Below are positions 8,134-15,584 of a stretch of DNA of 21,171 nt, in pieces; the stretch's first letter is position 1; each line of letters opens with the position of its first letter. Source of the stretch: CAYNST01 sp964399955 (GTDB lineage: Bacteria > Pseudomonadota > Gammaproteobacteria > Pseudomonadales > Cellvibrionaceae). The position numbers were made by a program, and so were the translations under genes. The notes beneath the pieces are model-generated. The model did no database searches and had not been told where the DNA came from. It saw nothing but the letters and a program-made list of their open reading frames with translations. The stretch spans positions 1 through 21,171 of the forward strand of contig CAYNST010000055.1 in the NCBI GenBank assembly GCA_964399955.1, written 5' to 3'.

Positions 8134-9210
8134 TTGGCCGGCCAGCTAAAACACCCCCGGCACTACAGGAGCGCAACCATCGACAGTCACGGTCGCACCC
8201 GGGGCGATTTTCTGCCCGACCTCTGCAATGTGCTGGCGGTATTTCACCTGGTGCTGGCCGGTGAGCTGCTGGCCATTGCGCTTGCGTTGTTTGACAGCGG
8301 CCTGTTCAACTTCAATTGGCATCGCTTAGGCGTGTTGTCCATGTTGATTCAATGGGTGGTGCTGACCAGTGCCGCCTGCCTCTGCCCACTGCGCCCCTGG
8401 TTCAGACGCCAGCCACCGATGCTTGCCGGCACGGTCAGCTACAGCCTGGTCATGGCGGTGACGGTGCTCTATTCGGTTTTGGGCGTCTGGGTGCAGTCCA
8501 CCGGCGGCGGCATAGACTGGGACCTGCTGTTTACCAATCTGTTGTTGGCCGCAGTGTTCGCGGGCATAGTGCTGCGCTATTTTTACCTGCAACAGCAGCT
8601 TCGCAACCAGCAACAGGCGGAGTTGACCGCACGCATTCAAGCGCTGCAGTCGCGCATTCGCCCGCACTTTCTGTTCAACAGCATGAACAGCATTGCCAGC
8701 CTGATTGATATTGATCCAGAAGCGGCGGAGCGCATGGTGGTGGATCTTGCGGATCTGTTCCGTGCCAGCCTCAGCGAACCAGGGCTTATCCCGCTGGAGA
8801 AGGAGTTGGAGCTGTGCCGCCGCTTTGTCGGTATCGAGCAGATTCGCATTGGCGACCGATTGCAGATGCAGTGGCGCATTGACGCGCCGGAGGGCGTGCT
8901 GATTCCCAGCCTGTTGTTGCAACCCCTGATTGAGAACGCCATCTACCACGGCGTACAGCCCCTGCCGGAGGGCGGTACCGTGGTGGTTGATGTGCGTATG
9001 GACGGCACCACCTGCGTGGTTCAGGTCACCAATCCCCTCGGTGACAACAAGCAGTCTACCGGCCGCGGCAACGGATTGGCCCTGCAAAACATTGCCCATC
9101 GCCTGGAGGCTCATTACGGTAAAAAAGGCGCTCTGCTGGTCAATGCCGATGCCTCCAGCTACAGCGTCAGCGTGAGATTCCCCGCAAAACCGCCGGTCAT
9201 CACTTCCTAA
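8134..9210 (+). CDS. algZ: LytS/AlgZ-type sensor histidine kinase
   Basis: A membrane sensor kinase of the His_kinase (LytS/FimS) family and the probable partner of the adjacent AlgR. Numbering from the TTG at 8134, FLPDLC (26-31) is the N-terminal motif of AlgZ proteins. It is followed by four hydrophobic segments (about 34-52, 67-84, 97-119, 130-150), a short coiled linker, the phospho-accepting His178 in RPHFLFNSMNS, the ATP-binding Asn268 (PLIENAIYHG) and a glycine box GRGNGLAL (310-317). TTG is the only canonical start upstream of FLPDLC, but it has no ribosome binding site. AGGAG (8167-8171) instead points to an ATC at 8179, so the true start is unsettled. Two TAAAAT hexamers (8080-8085, 8110-8115) could be -10 boxes. 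Confidence 0.9.
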   Translation: MAGQLKHPRHYRSATIDSHGRTRGDFLPDLCNVLAVFHLVLAGELLAIALALFDSGLFNFNWHRLGVLSMLIQWVVLTSAACLCPLRPWFRRQPPMLAGTVSYSLVMAVTVLYSVLGVWVQSTGGGIDWDLLFTNLLLAAVFAGIVLRYFYLQQQLRNQQQAELTARIQALQSRIRPHFLFNSMNSIASLIDIDPEAAERMVVDLADLFRASLSEPGLIPLEKELELCRRFVGIEQIRIGDRLQMQWRIDAPEGVLIPSLLLQPLIENAIYHGVQPLPEGGTVVVDVRMDGTTCVVQVTNPLGDNKQSTGRGNGLALQNIAHRLEAHYGKKGALLVNADASSYSVSVRFPAKPPVITS

Positions 9211-9235
9211 GCGCCGCAATTGTCCTACACTTGAT

Positions 9236-9294
9236 TTAATTGACAGCAGCAGCCAATTAAGGCGGGCAAGGGGTCGGCGCCGTGACGCCAACCC
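9236..9294. promoter_or_regulatory. Dyads in the algZ-algR intergenic leader
   Basis: Two inverted repeats lie in the 140 bp between algZ and algR. The first is a perfect 7-bp pair, TTAATTG (9236-9242) and CAATTAA (9254-9260), around an 11-nt CAG-rich spacer. The second is a hairpin, GGGT-GGCG (9271-9279) with CGCC-ACCC (9286-9294), with one internal mismatch and a 6-nt loop. Neither is followed by a T run. They could be an operator and an RNA structure controlling algR, but no match to a known site is claimed. Confidence 0.4.
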
Positions 9295-9350
9295 GCTGTT
9301 GTCCTACCGCAGATAGCACACAACAACAATTATTTGGGAACGCACGGGTG

Positions 9351-10085
9351 ATGCAAGTTCTTATAGTTGACGACGAGCTGCTGGCGCGTGAGCGCTGCAA
9401 GCGGCTGATCGACGGCATCGACGGCTACGAAGTGGTTGGCGAAGCCGTCAACGGTGAAGCGACGCTGGTGGCCATTCAGGAATTTGACCCTGATGTGGTG
9501 CTGCTGGATATCCGCATGCCCGGCGAGGACGGCATCACCACCGCCAAACGCATTGCAGAATTGAGCGATCCCCCGGCCGTCATCTTCTGTACCGCGTTCA
9601 ATGACTACGCGATAGAGGCCTTTGAAACCCTGGCGGTAGGCTATCTGCTCAAGCCGCTGAAAAAGGAACAACTGGAAGCCGCGCTGGAGAAGGCCAGCCG
9701 ATTCAACAAGGTGCAGCGCGCCGCCCTGGAGCGCGGTGAGGACGATCCGGACCGACGCCGCAACATTGCCGCCAAAACCCGCCGCGGTGTGGAGCTGGTG
9801 CCGGTGGACGAGGTTTATTGTTTTATCGCCGACCAGAAGTACGTCACCATCATGCACAAAAACGGTGAAACCCTGATTGATGACACGCTCAAGGAACTGG
9901 AAGACGAATTTGCCGGCTCATTTGTGCGCGTGCATCGCAACGCACTGATTGCCATTCGCTTCATCGAGAAGCTGGAGCGGGTCGCGTCGGGGCAATATGA
10001 GCTGAAGCTCAAAAACATTGACTTTCGCCCGGTGGTCAGCCGCCGCCATGTTGCGGCGGTGCGGGAGTTGCTGGCGGGCTTGTGA
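9351..10085 (+). CDS. algR: LytTR-family response regulator AlgR
   Basis: A 244-residue response regulator, close to Pseudomonas AlgR in length and motifs. The receiver domain has Asp7/Asp8 (VDDE), the phospho-acceptor Asp53 in LLDIRMPG, a conserved Thr81 (FCTAF) and Lys101 (LLKP). The C-terminal LytTR DNA-binding domain (about 138-242) contains ELVPVDEVYCFIADQKYVT and FVRVHRNALI. The ATG at 9351 gives the family N-terminus MQVLIVDDE; the frame is open back to 9282 without conservation. GGGAA (9336-9340) is a loosely spaced ribosome binding site. In Pseudomonas AlgR regulates alginate and type IV pilus genes; targets here are unknown. hemC/hemD, usual downstream neighbours, are absent. Confidence 0.94.
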   Translation: MQVLIVDDELLARERCKRLIDGIDGYEVVGEAVNGEATLVAIQEFDPDVVLLDIRMPGEDGITTAKRIAELSDPPAVIFCTAFNDYAIEAFETLAVGYLLKPLKKEQLEAALEKASRFNKVQRAALERGEDDPDRRRNIAAKTRRGVELVPVDEVYCFIADQKYVTIMHKNGETLIDDTLKELEDEFAGSFVRVHRNALIAIRFIEKLERVASGQYELKLKNIDFRPVVSRRHVAAVRELLAGL

Positions 10086-10104
10086 CTTGCGGCCAAGCGC
10101 CGGT

Positions 10105-11019
10105 TTACAGTTGCTGTGGGGAAAAGGTATCGCAGTCTTCAAATTTGCCAGACTTGAAACCGCGCTCAAACCAGCGCATTCGCTGCGCTGAGGTGCCGTG
10201 AGTGAAACTCTCCGGCACCACGTAACCGCGGCCCTGCTGCTGCAAACGGTCGTCACCGATGGCCGCCGCAGCAGCAAGGGCATCCTGCAGCTCGCCCTCC
10301 TCCAGAAGCTTGCGCTGATTGGCGGCAACGTGCCCCCAGACCCCGGCCAGACAATCCGCCTGCAATTCCTGCCGCACCGACAATTCATTGGCTTGGGCTT
10401 CAGATACCTGCTGCTGTTGTGCGCGAACCTGGGCCGAAATACCCAGCAGAGTTTGCACGTGATGCCCCACTTCATGAGCAATAACGTAGGCGCGGGCGAA
10501 ATCTCCGGGCGCATTGTAGCGCTGTTGTAGATCGCGAAAAAACGACAGGTCTATGTAAATTTCCTTATCCCCAGGGCAATAAAACGGCCCCATGGCTGCC
10601 TGGCCGAAACCGCAGGCGGAAGAGACGCTGTCGGTATAAAAAGTCAGTTTCGGTTCCTGGTAGCTTCTGCCCATTTGCTGGAACTGCTCATGCCAGGCAA
10701 GTTCCGTCTCGCCCAGGATCACCGAGGTAAAATCCGCCAGCTCCTCTTCCTCCGGCGACCCCCGATAGGTGCCGCTGCCGGACAGCTGCGTGCTGCCGCC
10801 ACCGGTCAGCAGGGGCAAAACGTCGATGCCCAGCATACGCCCACCAAAAATTACCACCACGCCAACCAACAGGATGATGCGCCCGAACTTGCTGCGCAGC
10901 ATCATGGGCAGAAAGCGCAGCAGCAGAAAAAGTCCACCGCCGCCCGCGGCTCTGGGCGAGCTGCGTGCACCTCTGCGGTCATTGATGTTTTTACTACGAC
11001 GGCCATCTTGCCAGCGCAT
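10105..11019 (-). CDS. ypfJ: YpfJ-family neutral zinc metallopeptidase
   Basis: A 304-residue membrane-anchored protein of the YpfJ/neutral zinc metallopeptidase family. The N-terminus MRWQDGRRSKNINDRRG is the family signature. One transmembrane helix spans about 47-66, after a Gly-rich basic segment, placing the catalytic domain in the periplasm. HEVGHH (182-187) is the zinc-binding HExxH motif, and ELQADCLAGVWGH (218-230) likely supplies the third ligand. GAGGA lies 6 nt before the ATG. It is convergent with algR, with only 19 bp between stop codons. A MITE-like element begins 22 bp upstream of the start, where a promoter would be expected. The substrate is unknown. Confidence 0.92.
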   Translation of the reverse strand: MRWQDGRRSKNINDRRGARSSPRAAGGGGLFLLLRFLPMMLRSKFGRIILLVGVVVIFGGRMLGIDVLPLLTGGGSTQLSGSGTYRGSPEEEELADFTSVILGETELAWHEQFQQMGRSYQEPKLTFYTDSVSSACGFGQAAMGPFYCPGDKEIYIDLSFFRDLQQRYNAPGDFARAYVIAHEVGHHVQTLLGISAQVRAQQQQVSEAQANELSVRQELQADCLAGVWGHVAANQRKLLEEGELQDALAAAAAIGDDRLQQQGRGYVVPESFTHGTSAQRMRWFERGFKSGKFEDCDTFSPQQL

Positions 11020-11040
11020 ATTTGATCCTCAAAAGAAACC

Positions 11041-11254
11041 GTAACTATTCAGCTTGTTCCGTGACTGTTCAGATTGTGTCCAGATTCGCGCAGAGCAAGG
11101 CGAAAAATGTGAGTTTACACGTGTAAATACTCCGCACTCCCTGTGCTCCGCCCCTTTCGGGCCGCCTTGCAGGCGTTGATCCTGTTCCCGACACGATGCT
11201 GACCGTTTTTTTAACGCAGCTATGCGCGAATTTGGGCGTGAGCTGAATAGTTAC
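11041..11254. mobile_element. MITE-like element with inverted terminal repeats (214 bp)
   Basis: The ends are perfect 14-bp inverted repeats: GTAACTATTCAGCT (11041-11054) and AGCTGAATAGTTAC (11241-11254). Direct repeats AAGAAACC (11033-11040) and AAGAAGCC (11255-11262), 7 of 8 identical, flank it exactly like a decayed target duplication. Inside, ATTCGCGCA (11084-11092) is complementary to TGCGCGAAT (11223-11231), and a 14-bp palindrome TTTACACGTGTAAA lies at 11114-11127. The left end carries a second, imperfect copy of the terminus at 11061-11074 (11 of 14 matches). Its distance to the inner repeat (23 bp) equals that of the right end. There is no coding capacity; mobilisation would need a transposase elsewhere. 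Confidence 0.78.
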
Positions 11255-11342
11255 AAGAAGCCGTTGATAAGTCCGCCGATGCATTACGCACGGCCGTTGC
11301 GGAAGGCGCTGCGGCTTTTGGGACTGGGGCAGAATTATTGCT

Positions 11343-12278
11343 TCAAGCGGAGCCCGGCGGGCTGTCCAGGCAGCGGGCGAAGGCCTGCCGCAGCCCCTGC
11401 AAAAACTGCAGATAATGGGCAGTATCCGCCTGGCTTGCCAAAGGATCTGCAACAACCATGGGCAGGCGCAGGGTGGCCGCCAGCCGCTCCACCTCAGGGC
11501 TGACCTGATCCACCAGCAGGCAGTTGGCGCCGGCCAGTAGCGTTTGCAGATTGCTCAAGTGCCGGGCACTGAGACGAGATTCGGGCAGCTCACTCACCGC
11601 TGCCAGTTGGCGCAGGTCGAAGGTTTCAACAAAATGCCGATACCCGTCGTGGTGCACGGCAAAACCCCGGTGGCGCAGCGGTGCCAGTTGAGCGTCCGTC
11701 TCGGCAATAAACACGGCAATGCGCGCCTGCTGGTCGCGGAGCGCCGCCTCTATCTGCTGCCGTTGTTCCGGCAACAACCGAATCAGGCGCTCGGCCACCG
11801 CGTTCATCATGATCAGACTGTTCTGCGGGCTCAGCCAGATGTGCGGGTCCCGGCCCTGGTGCTCGGCATGATCGTGACCCTCGTGATGGTGGTCATCGTC
11901 CGAGTGCTCAGGGTGCGGGGCCTCATCCTGCACCGGCCAGGTGATGCCGTCCAGCCGGGTTAACTGCAGTTGTACCTGCGCGTCAACTTGACCGATGGCT
12001 TTGCCCAGTGAACGCTCAAGATCGGGGCCCAGCCACACGACTGTGTCTGCCGTGCGCAGACGGTTCATGTCAGAGACGCGCAGCGCGAAGTTGTGCGGGT
12101 CGGCATTGGCCGGCAGCAGGCTTTGCACGGTAACAAGATCACCCGCCAAGTCGCTGACCATCAGCGCCAGCGGCCTGATACTGACCACAACCAACGGTTT
12201 ACCGTCGTCCGGCTGCGGCGCGCGGCCGCACGCCTGCAGAAGCATACAGAGAAAAAGCACAAATACAGATGATTTCAT
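11343..12278 (-). CDS. znuA: Zinc ABC transporter substrate-binding lipoprotein
   Basis: ZnuA captures periplasmic Zn2+ and passes it to ZnuB. The 311-residue precursor has a hydrophobic N-terminus ending in the lipobox LQAC (Cys17), so it is probably a lipoprotein. Candidate zinc ligands are His62 (ADPHNF), His146 (DPHIW), His210 (HHDGY) and Asp278 (VADPL), matching the cluster A-I family pattern. Residues 121-140 form a His/Asp/Glu-rich loop thought to scavenge zinc. The ATG at 12278 fits the signal peptide, although no clear ribosome binding site is seen. It is divergent from znuCB across a Zur-like operator. Confidence 0.95.
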   Translation of the reverse strand: MKSSVFVLFLCMLLQACGRAPQPDDGKPLVVVSIRPLALMVSDLAGDLVTVQSLLPANADPHNFALRVSDMNRLRTADTVVWLGPDLERSLGKAIGQVDAQVQLQLTRLDGITWPVQDEAPHPEHSDDDHHHEGHDHAEHQGRDPHIWLSPQNSLIMMNAVAERLIRLLPEQRQQIEAALRDQQARIAVFIAETDAQLAPLRHRGFAVHHDGYRHFVETFDLRQLAAVSELPESRLSARHLSNLQTLLAGANCLLVDQVSPEVERLAATLRLPMVVADPLASQADTAHYLQFLQGLRQAFARCLDSPPGSA

Positions 12279-12318
12279 AGGATGGGCACGGACGTAGTCT
12301 GCTCTGGCAGACGGTGGA

Positions 12319-12341
12319 AGAACGCTATATCATAACATTTC
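12319..12341. promoter_or_regulatory. Zur-like operator between znuA and znuCB
   Basis: The core GCTATATCATAAC (12324-12336) matches the palindromic Zur core of gammaproteobacteria at 10 of 13 positions. The right half ATAACATTTC (12332-12341) matches the consensus half-site; the left half is degenerate. Its position between the divergent zinc genes is the classic one. On the minus strand it overlaps TATGAT (12334-12329), a likely znuA -10 box. Zn-loaded Zur bound here would repress both transcripts. Confidence 0.68.
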
Positions 12342-12400
12342 TGCACAGCGCGCCGGCGCTGACCCTTCGCCGCCTATCGTCTCTCTGCTGGTCAGTCGCT

Positions 12401-13153
12401 ATGGATTCAGTCATCGCTTTCAACAACGTCAGCTTCAGTCACGATACCACCTCCGTACTGCAGGACGTTTCCTTTGGATTGGGAGCGGGGGAAATTCTCA
12501 CCGTCATTGGTCCCAATGGGGCCGGCAAAAGCACACTGGTGCGGCTGGCGGTCGGATTGCTGCAACCCAGCAGCGGCCTGGTGAAACGTCCGGCGCGACT
12601 GCGCATCGGCTTTATGCCGCAGAAACTGCATATTGATACCACCTTGCCCATCAGTGTCGGCCGCTTTTTGGGGCTGGCCTGCCGCGACCGCTCTGCCATC
12701 CATCAGCAAAGCCAGCGCCTGAAGATCCAGCCTCTGCTGGATTCGCCCCTGCAGGGCCTGTCCGGCGGAGAGCTGCAGCGCGTGCTTTTGGCCCGCGCAC
12801 TGCTGCGCAAGCCGCAATTGCTGGTTCTGGATGAGCCGGCCCAGGGTGTAGATGTGCTGGGCCAGGCCGAGCTGTACCGGATCATCTCCGAACTGCGCGA
12901 CGAACTCCATTGCGGCGTGTTGATGGTATCCCATGACCTGCACCTGGTCATGGCACAGACCGATACCGTGATCTGCCTCAACCATCACATCTGCTGTCAG
13001 GGCGCCCCGGAAAGCGTGGGCACACACCCGGAGTATCTGCAGATGTTTGGCGATCAGGCCGCTACCGACCTGGCCATCTACACTCACCACCACGATCACG
13101 AGCACAACCTGCACGGCGATGTTGTGCCCAGCTCCTCTTGTCAGCACCCTTGA
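12401..13153 (+). CDS. znuC: Zinc ABC transporter ATPase
   Basis: ZnuC powers zinc import through ZnuB. The 250-residue product shows Walker A GPNGAGKS (37-44), the ABC signature LSGGE (120-124), Walker B LLVLDEP with Asp144/Glu145, and the switch His178 (MVSHD). The tail contains a His-rich stretch THHHDHEHNLHG (228-239), also known from other ZnuC proteins and possibly zinc-responsive. The frame is open back to 12314, but that start would lie before the Zur operator. ATG 12401 gives the usual ZnuC N-terminus, with a weak ribosome binding site. One base separates its TGA from the znuB ATG. Confidence 0.95.
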   Translation: MDSVIAFNNVSFSHDTTSVLQDVSFGLGAGEILTVIGPNGAGKSTLVRLAVGLLQPSSGLVKRPARLRIGFMPQKLHIDTTLPISVGRFLGLACRDRSAIHQQSQRLKIQPLLDSPLQGLSGGELQRVLLARALLRKPQLLVLDEPAQGVDVLGQAELYRIISELRDELHCGVLMVSHDLHLVMAQTDTVICLNHHICCQGAPESVGTHPEYLQMFGDQAATDLAIYTHHHDHEHNLHGDVVPSSSCQHP

Positions 13154-13154
13154 T

Positions 13155-13940
13155 ATGCCAGAATTCATACTTTTAGCGGGGGCCGCCGGCATGGGCGTGG
13201 CCCTTATGACCGGCCCTCTGGGCGCCTTTGTGGTGTGGCGGCGGTTGGCCTATTTTGGCGATACTCTGGCTCATGCGGCCTTGGTGGGCGCTGCGCTGGG
13301 GTTGTTCTGGCAGATACAACCGCAGTGGACGGTCATTGCCAGCAGCCTGATCATTGCCTTGCTGCTGGTCTTGCTGGAGCGGCAGAAACTGGTGGCCACC
13401 GACACCCTGCTGGGCATTCTATCCCACAGCGCCCTGGCGGCGGGGCTGGTGTGTGTGAGCCTTATGGCCGACAGCCGGGTGGATCTTTACGCGCTGCTGT
13501 TTGGCGACCTGTTGACGGCCTCACGAGCCGATGTAGCCGCAATCTACGCAGTAGCCCTGCTGGTCATTGGCACCTTGATTTACTTCTGGCGAGATTTACT
13601 GTCCGCCACTCTGGACGAGGACCTGGCCCGGGTAGAGGGCATTGCCTGTGAGCGTCTGCGTTTGTTGCTGCTGGTATTGGTGGCGGTGGTGGTGGCTTTT
13701 GCCATGAAGGTTGTGGGCGTACTGCTGATTACCGCACTGTTGCTGATCCCAGCCGCGTGCAGCCGGCGTTTGAGCAGCAGCCCGGAAGGCATGGCTGTTC
13801 GCGCCAGTGTCATTGGCATGATCGCCGTGGTGGCGGGCATTGCAGCGTCCTACTGGTGGGATACCCCGGCGGGGCCCAGTATCGTGCTGGCCGCCACGGC
13901 ACAGTTCTCTTTGAGCCTGCTGTTCAAGCGCGCGGTCTAG
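13155..13940 (+). CDS. znuB: Zinc ABC transporter permease
   Basis: ZnuB is the inner-membrane channel of the zinc importer. The 261-residue product has the normal ZnuB length and about eight hydrophobic segments. It carries the conserved FVVWRRLAYFGDTLAHAALVG region early (about 24-44) and MKVVGVLLITALLLIPAA later (about 183-200). The ATG at 13155 follows the znuC stop by one base, suggesting translational coupling. The longer upstream frame overlaps znuC and is not conserved. It is convergent with the aldo/keto reductase gene and no clear terminator lies between them. Confidence 0.95.
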   Translation: MPEFILLAGAAGMGVALMTGPLGAFVVWRRLAYFGDTLAHAALVGAALGLFWQIQPQWTVIASSLIIALLLVLLERQKLVATDTLLGILSHSALAAGLVCVSLMADSRVDLYALLFGDLLTASRADVAAIYAVALLVIGTLIYFWRDLLSATLDEDLARVEGIACERLRLLLLVLVAVVVAFAMKVVGVLLITALLLIPAACSRRLSSSPEGMAVRASVIGMIAVVAGIAASYWWDTPAGPSIVLAATAQFSLSLLFKRAV

Positions 13941-13992
13941 CCCTTGATTGACAAGCCCAGCATGCTCAGGCCTCCGCGCGCCCCGCAGTGAT

Positions 13993-14898
13993 TCAAGGCA
14001 CGGGTGCTCCATTGGCCGCTTGCCAAATGTGGTACCACTGCTCGCGGCTTAATTCCAGCTTCAGAGACTCAACCGCGACCCGAGCGCGCTCAATTCTACT
14101 GCTGCCCAGCAGCGGCAAAGGCTTACTGGGCAGCGCTCTGACCCAGGCATAAGCCACCTGTTCCAGTGAGTGAGCACCCACCTCATCGGCCACCTGGCGC
14201 AAAGCTTCTCGAGTCCGACTTCCGGCGGCATCCTGCAAATCCAACAACCGCCCGCCGCCCAGGCAAGACCAGGCCATCGGCCGGATGCCGTACTTCTGGC
14301 ACTGCTCCAGCACGCCGGTTTCCAGTTGCCCCAGTGCCATGGGCGAGAGTTCTATCTGGTTGTTCACCAGCCCCTCGGGCCAGACACTTTGCAGCAGCTC
14401 AAACTGGTGCACAGAGAAATTTGATACGCCGAAGTGGCGCACCTTGCCCTCGCGCTTGAGCCGGGTAAATGCCTCCGCAACCTCGTGCACATCCATCAGA
14501 TAGTCGGGGCGGTGCAGCAGCAGTATGTCGATGTAATCACTGCGCAAGTTGGCGAGGCTGGCGTTGACCGACGCCAGAATGCTGGACTTGCTGCTGTCAT
14601 AGTGACTGGTGGCCTTGGCACCAAACTCACCGTGACCCGCCGGTCGGATGCCGCACTTGCTGATGATTTGCAGGCGTTGACGCAGGCTTGGCTGCAGTGT
14701 CAGGGCGTCGCCAAACAGCGCTTCACTGCGGTAGACCATGGCGTGGTCAACCGTACTGATACCCAGCTCCAACAGTTGCTCGCAGAAGCTCACCAGCTCC
14801 GCTGTGGTTTTGCCCCAATGTCGCAGACGCCAGAAACCCGCAATCAGTTCGGATACCCGGGGCCCCTGGGGAGACATAGCAACAGACGCAAGGGTCAC
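13993..14898 (-). CDS. ydhF: YdhF-type aldo/keto reductase
   Basis: A 301-residue NAD(P)H-dependent oxidoreductase resembling E. coli YdhF; its physiological substrate is unknown. It keeps the early PQGP motif, GFWRLRHW, and the AKR catalytic residues Asp51 and Tyr56 (TVDHAMVY), Lys81 (IISKCG) and His129 (LLLHRPD). GVSNF and MAWSCLGGGRL are also present. The GTG at 14898 was chosen because GAGG lies 8 nt upstream and the resulting N-terminus matches the YdhF length. A GTG at 14907 is possible but only 1 nt from that site. It follows the SCO1 gene closely on the same strand and may be cotranscribed, with no evident functional link. Confidence 0.88.
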   Translation of the reverse strand: MTLASVAMSPQGPRVSELIAGFWRLRHWGKTTAELVSFCEQLLELGISTVDHAMVYRSEALFGDALTLQPSLRQRLQIISKCGIRPAGHGEFGAKATSHYDSSKSSILASVNASLANLRSDYIDILLLHRPDYLMDVHEVAEAFTRLKREGKVRHFGVSNFSVHQFELLQSVWPEGLVNNQIELSPMALGQLETGVLEQCQKYGIRPMAWSCLGGGRLLDLQDAAGSRTREALRQVADEVGAHSLEQVAYAWVRALPSKPLPLLGSSRIERARVAVESLKLELSREQWYHIWQAANGAPVP

Positions 14899-14915
14899 GG
14901 CAAACACCTCGGGAA

Positions 14916-15572
14916 TCAGTGGTTGAAAGAGGCCACAATGGACGGAAAGGTGGTGCCCAGGCCTTCGGCATCCACAGGGGAGCGAAAAAAGCCGTGATAG
15001 TGGCCGTAGGGGTTGATAAGAGCCACGAATGAACTGTGGTCGACGGTGTAGTCGCCGTCGTTCAATGTGACTTTATTGAACGCGGCATTGAGATTGTCGG
15101 CCAAGCGCTTAATCTGCAGGAATTCACCGGTCACGCCCACCGTCTGCTGGTGGAAGTGCTGCACGTAGCTCTGCAGCTCCTCGGGCGTATCCCGTGCGGG
15201 GTCCACAGTCACCAGCACTATCTGGGTTTTCTGCGCCAGGTCCGCTTCGAGAGACTCATACCAGTTCGACAGCATGGACAGGGTCGCGGGGCAGATGTCC
15301 GGGCAGGTGGTAAAGCCGAAAAACAGCAAAGTCCACTTGTCCTCCAGGCGAGACAGCTCAAAGGGGGCGCCGGTGTGATCAACCAGTACAAAAGGTGCAA
15401 TGATTCGCGGGTTCTCGAGGACAACAGCGCCTCGCTCCGAGAGTTCCGCCGGCGACAATTGTTGCGGTGACAGAACCCGGTTGAGCAGAAGTCCCAGCAG
15501 CAAAGCCACCACCGCGACAATTACGGTCAAGGTGATGCGGATGCCGCGCTGCTGTTGGGGGTTACCGTTCAT
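14916..15572 (-). CDS. SCO1/SenC family copper chaperone
   Basis: A 218-residue membrane-anchored thioredoxin-fold protein that helps build the CuA centre of cytochrome oxidase. One N-terminal helix (about 11-31) anchors it to the inner membrane. The copper ligands are Cys90 and Cys94 in FTTCPDICP and His179 in VDHSSF. The ATG at 15572 is preceded by GAGG at 5-nt spacing. It lies 12 bp after the heme O synthase stop, at the downstream end of the oxidase assembly block. Confidence 0.95.
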   Translation of the reverse strand: MNGNPQQQRGIRITLTVIVAVVALLLGLLLNRVLSPQQLSPAELSERGAVVLENPRIIAPFVLVDHTGAPFELSRLEDKWTLLFFGFTTCPDICPATLSMLSNWYESLEADLAQKTQIVLVTVDPARDTPEELQSYVQHFHQQTVGVTGEFLQIKRLADNLNAAFNKVTLNDGDYTVDHSSFVALINPYGHYHGFFRSPVDAEGLGTTFPSIVASFNH

Positions 15573-15584
15573 ATGTGCCTCGTT

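Noticed and set aside
8114..8149. 11-codon ORF (MKKIQFSWPAS) upstream of algZ as a leader peptide
   Set aside because: It has no ribosome binding site and no attenuator hairpins follow; it is probably chance.
8326..9291. 321-residue minus-strand frame opposite algZ
   Set aside because: It is fully antisense to the kinase domains and has no recognisable motif or ribosome binding site.
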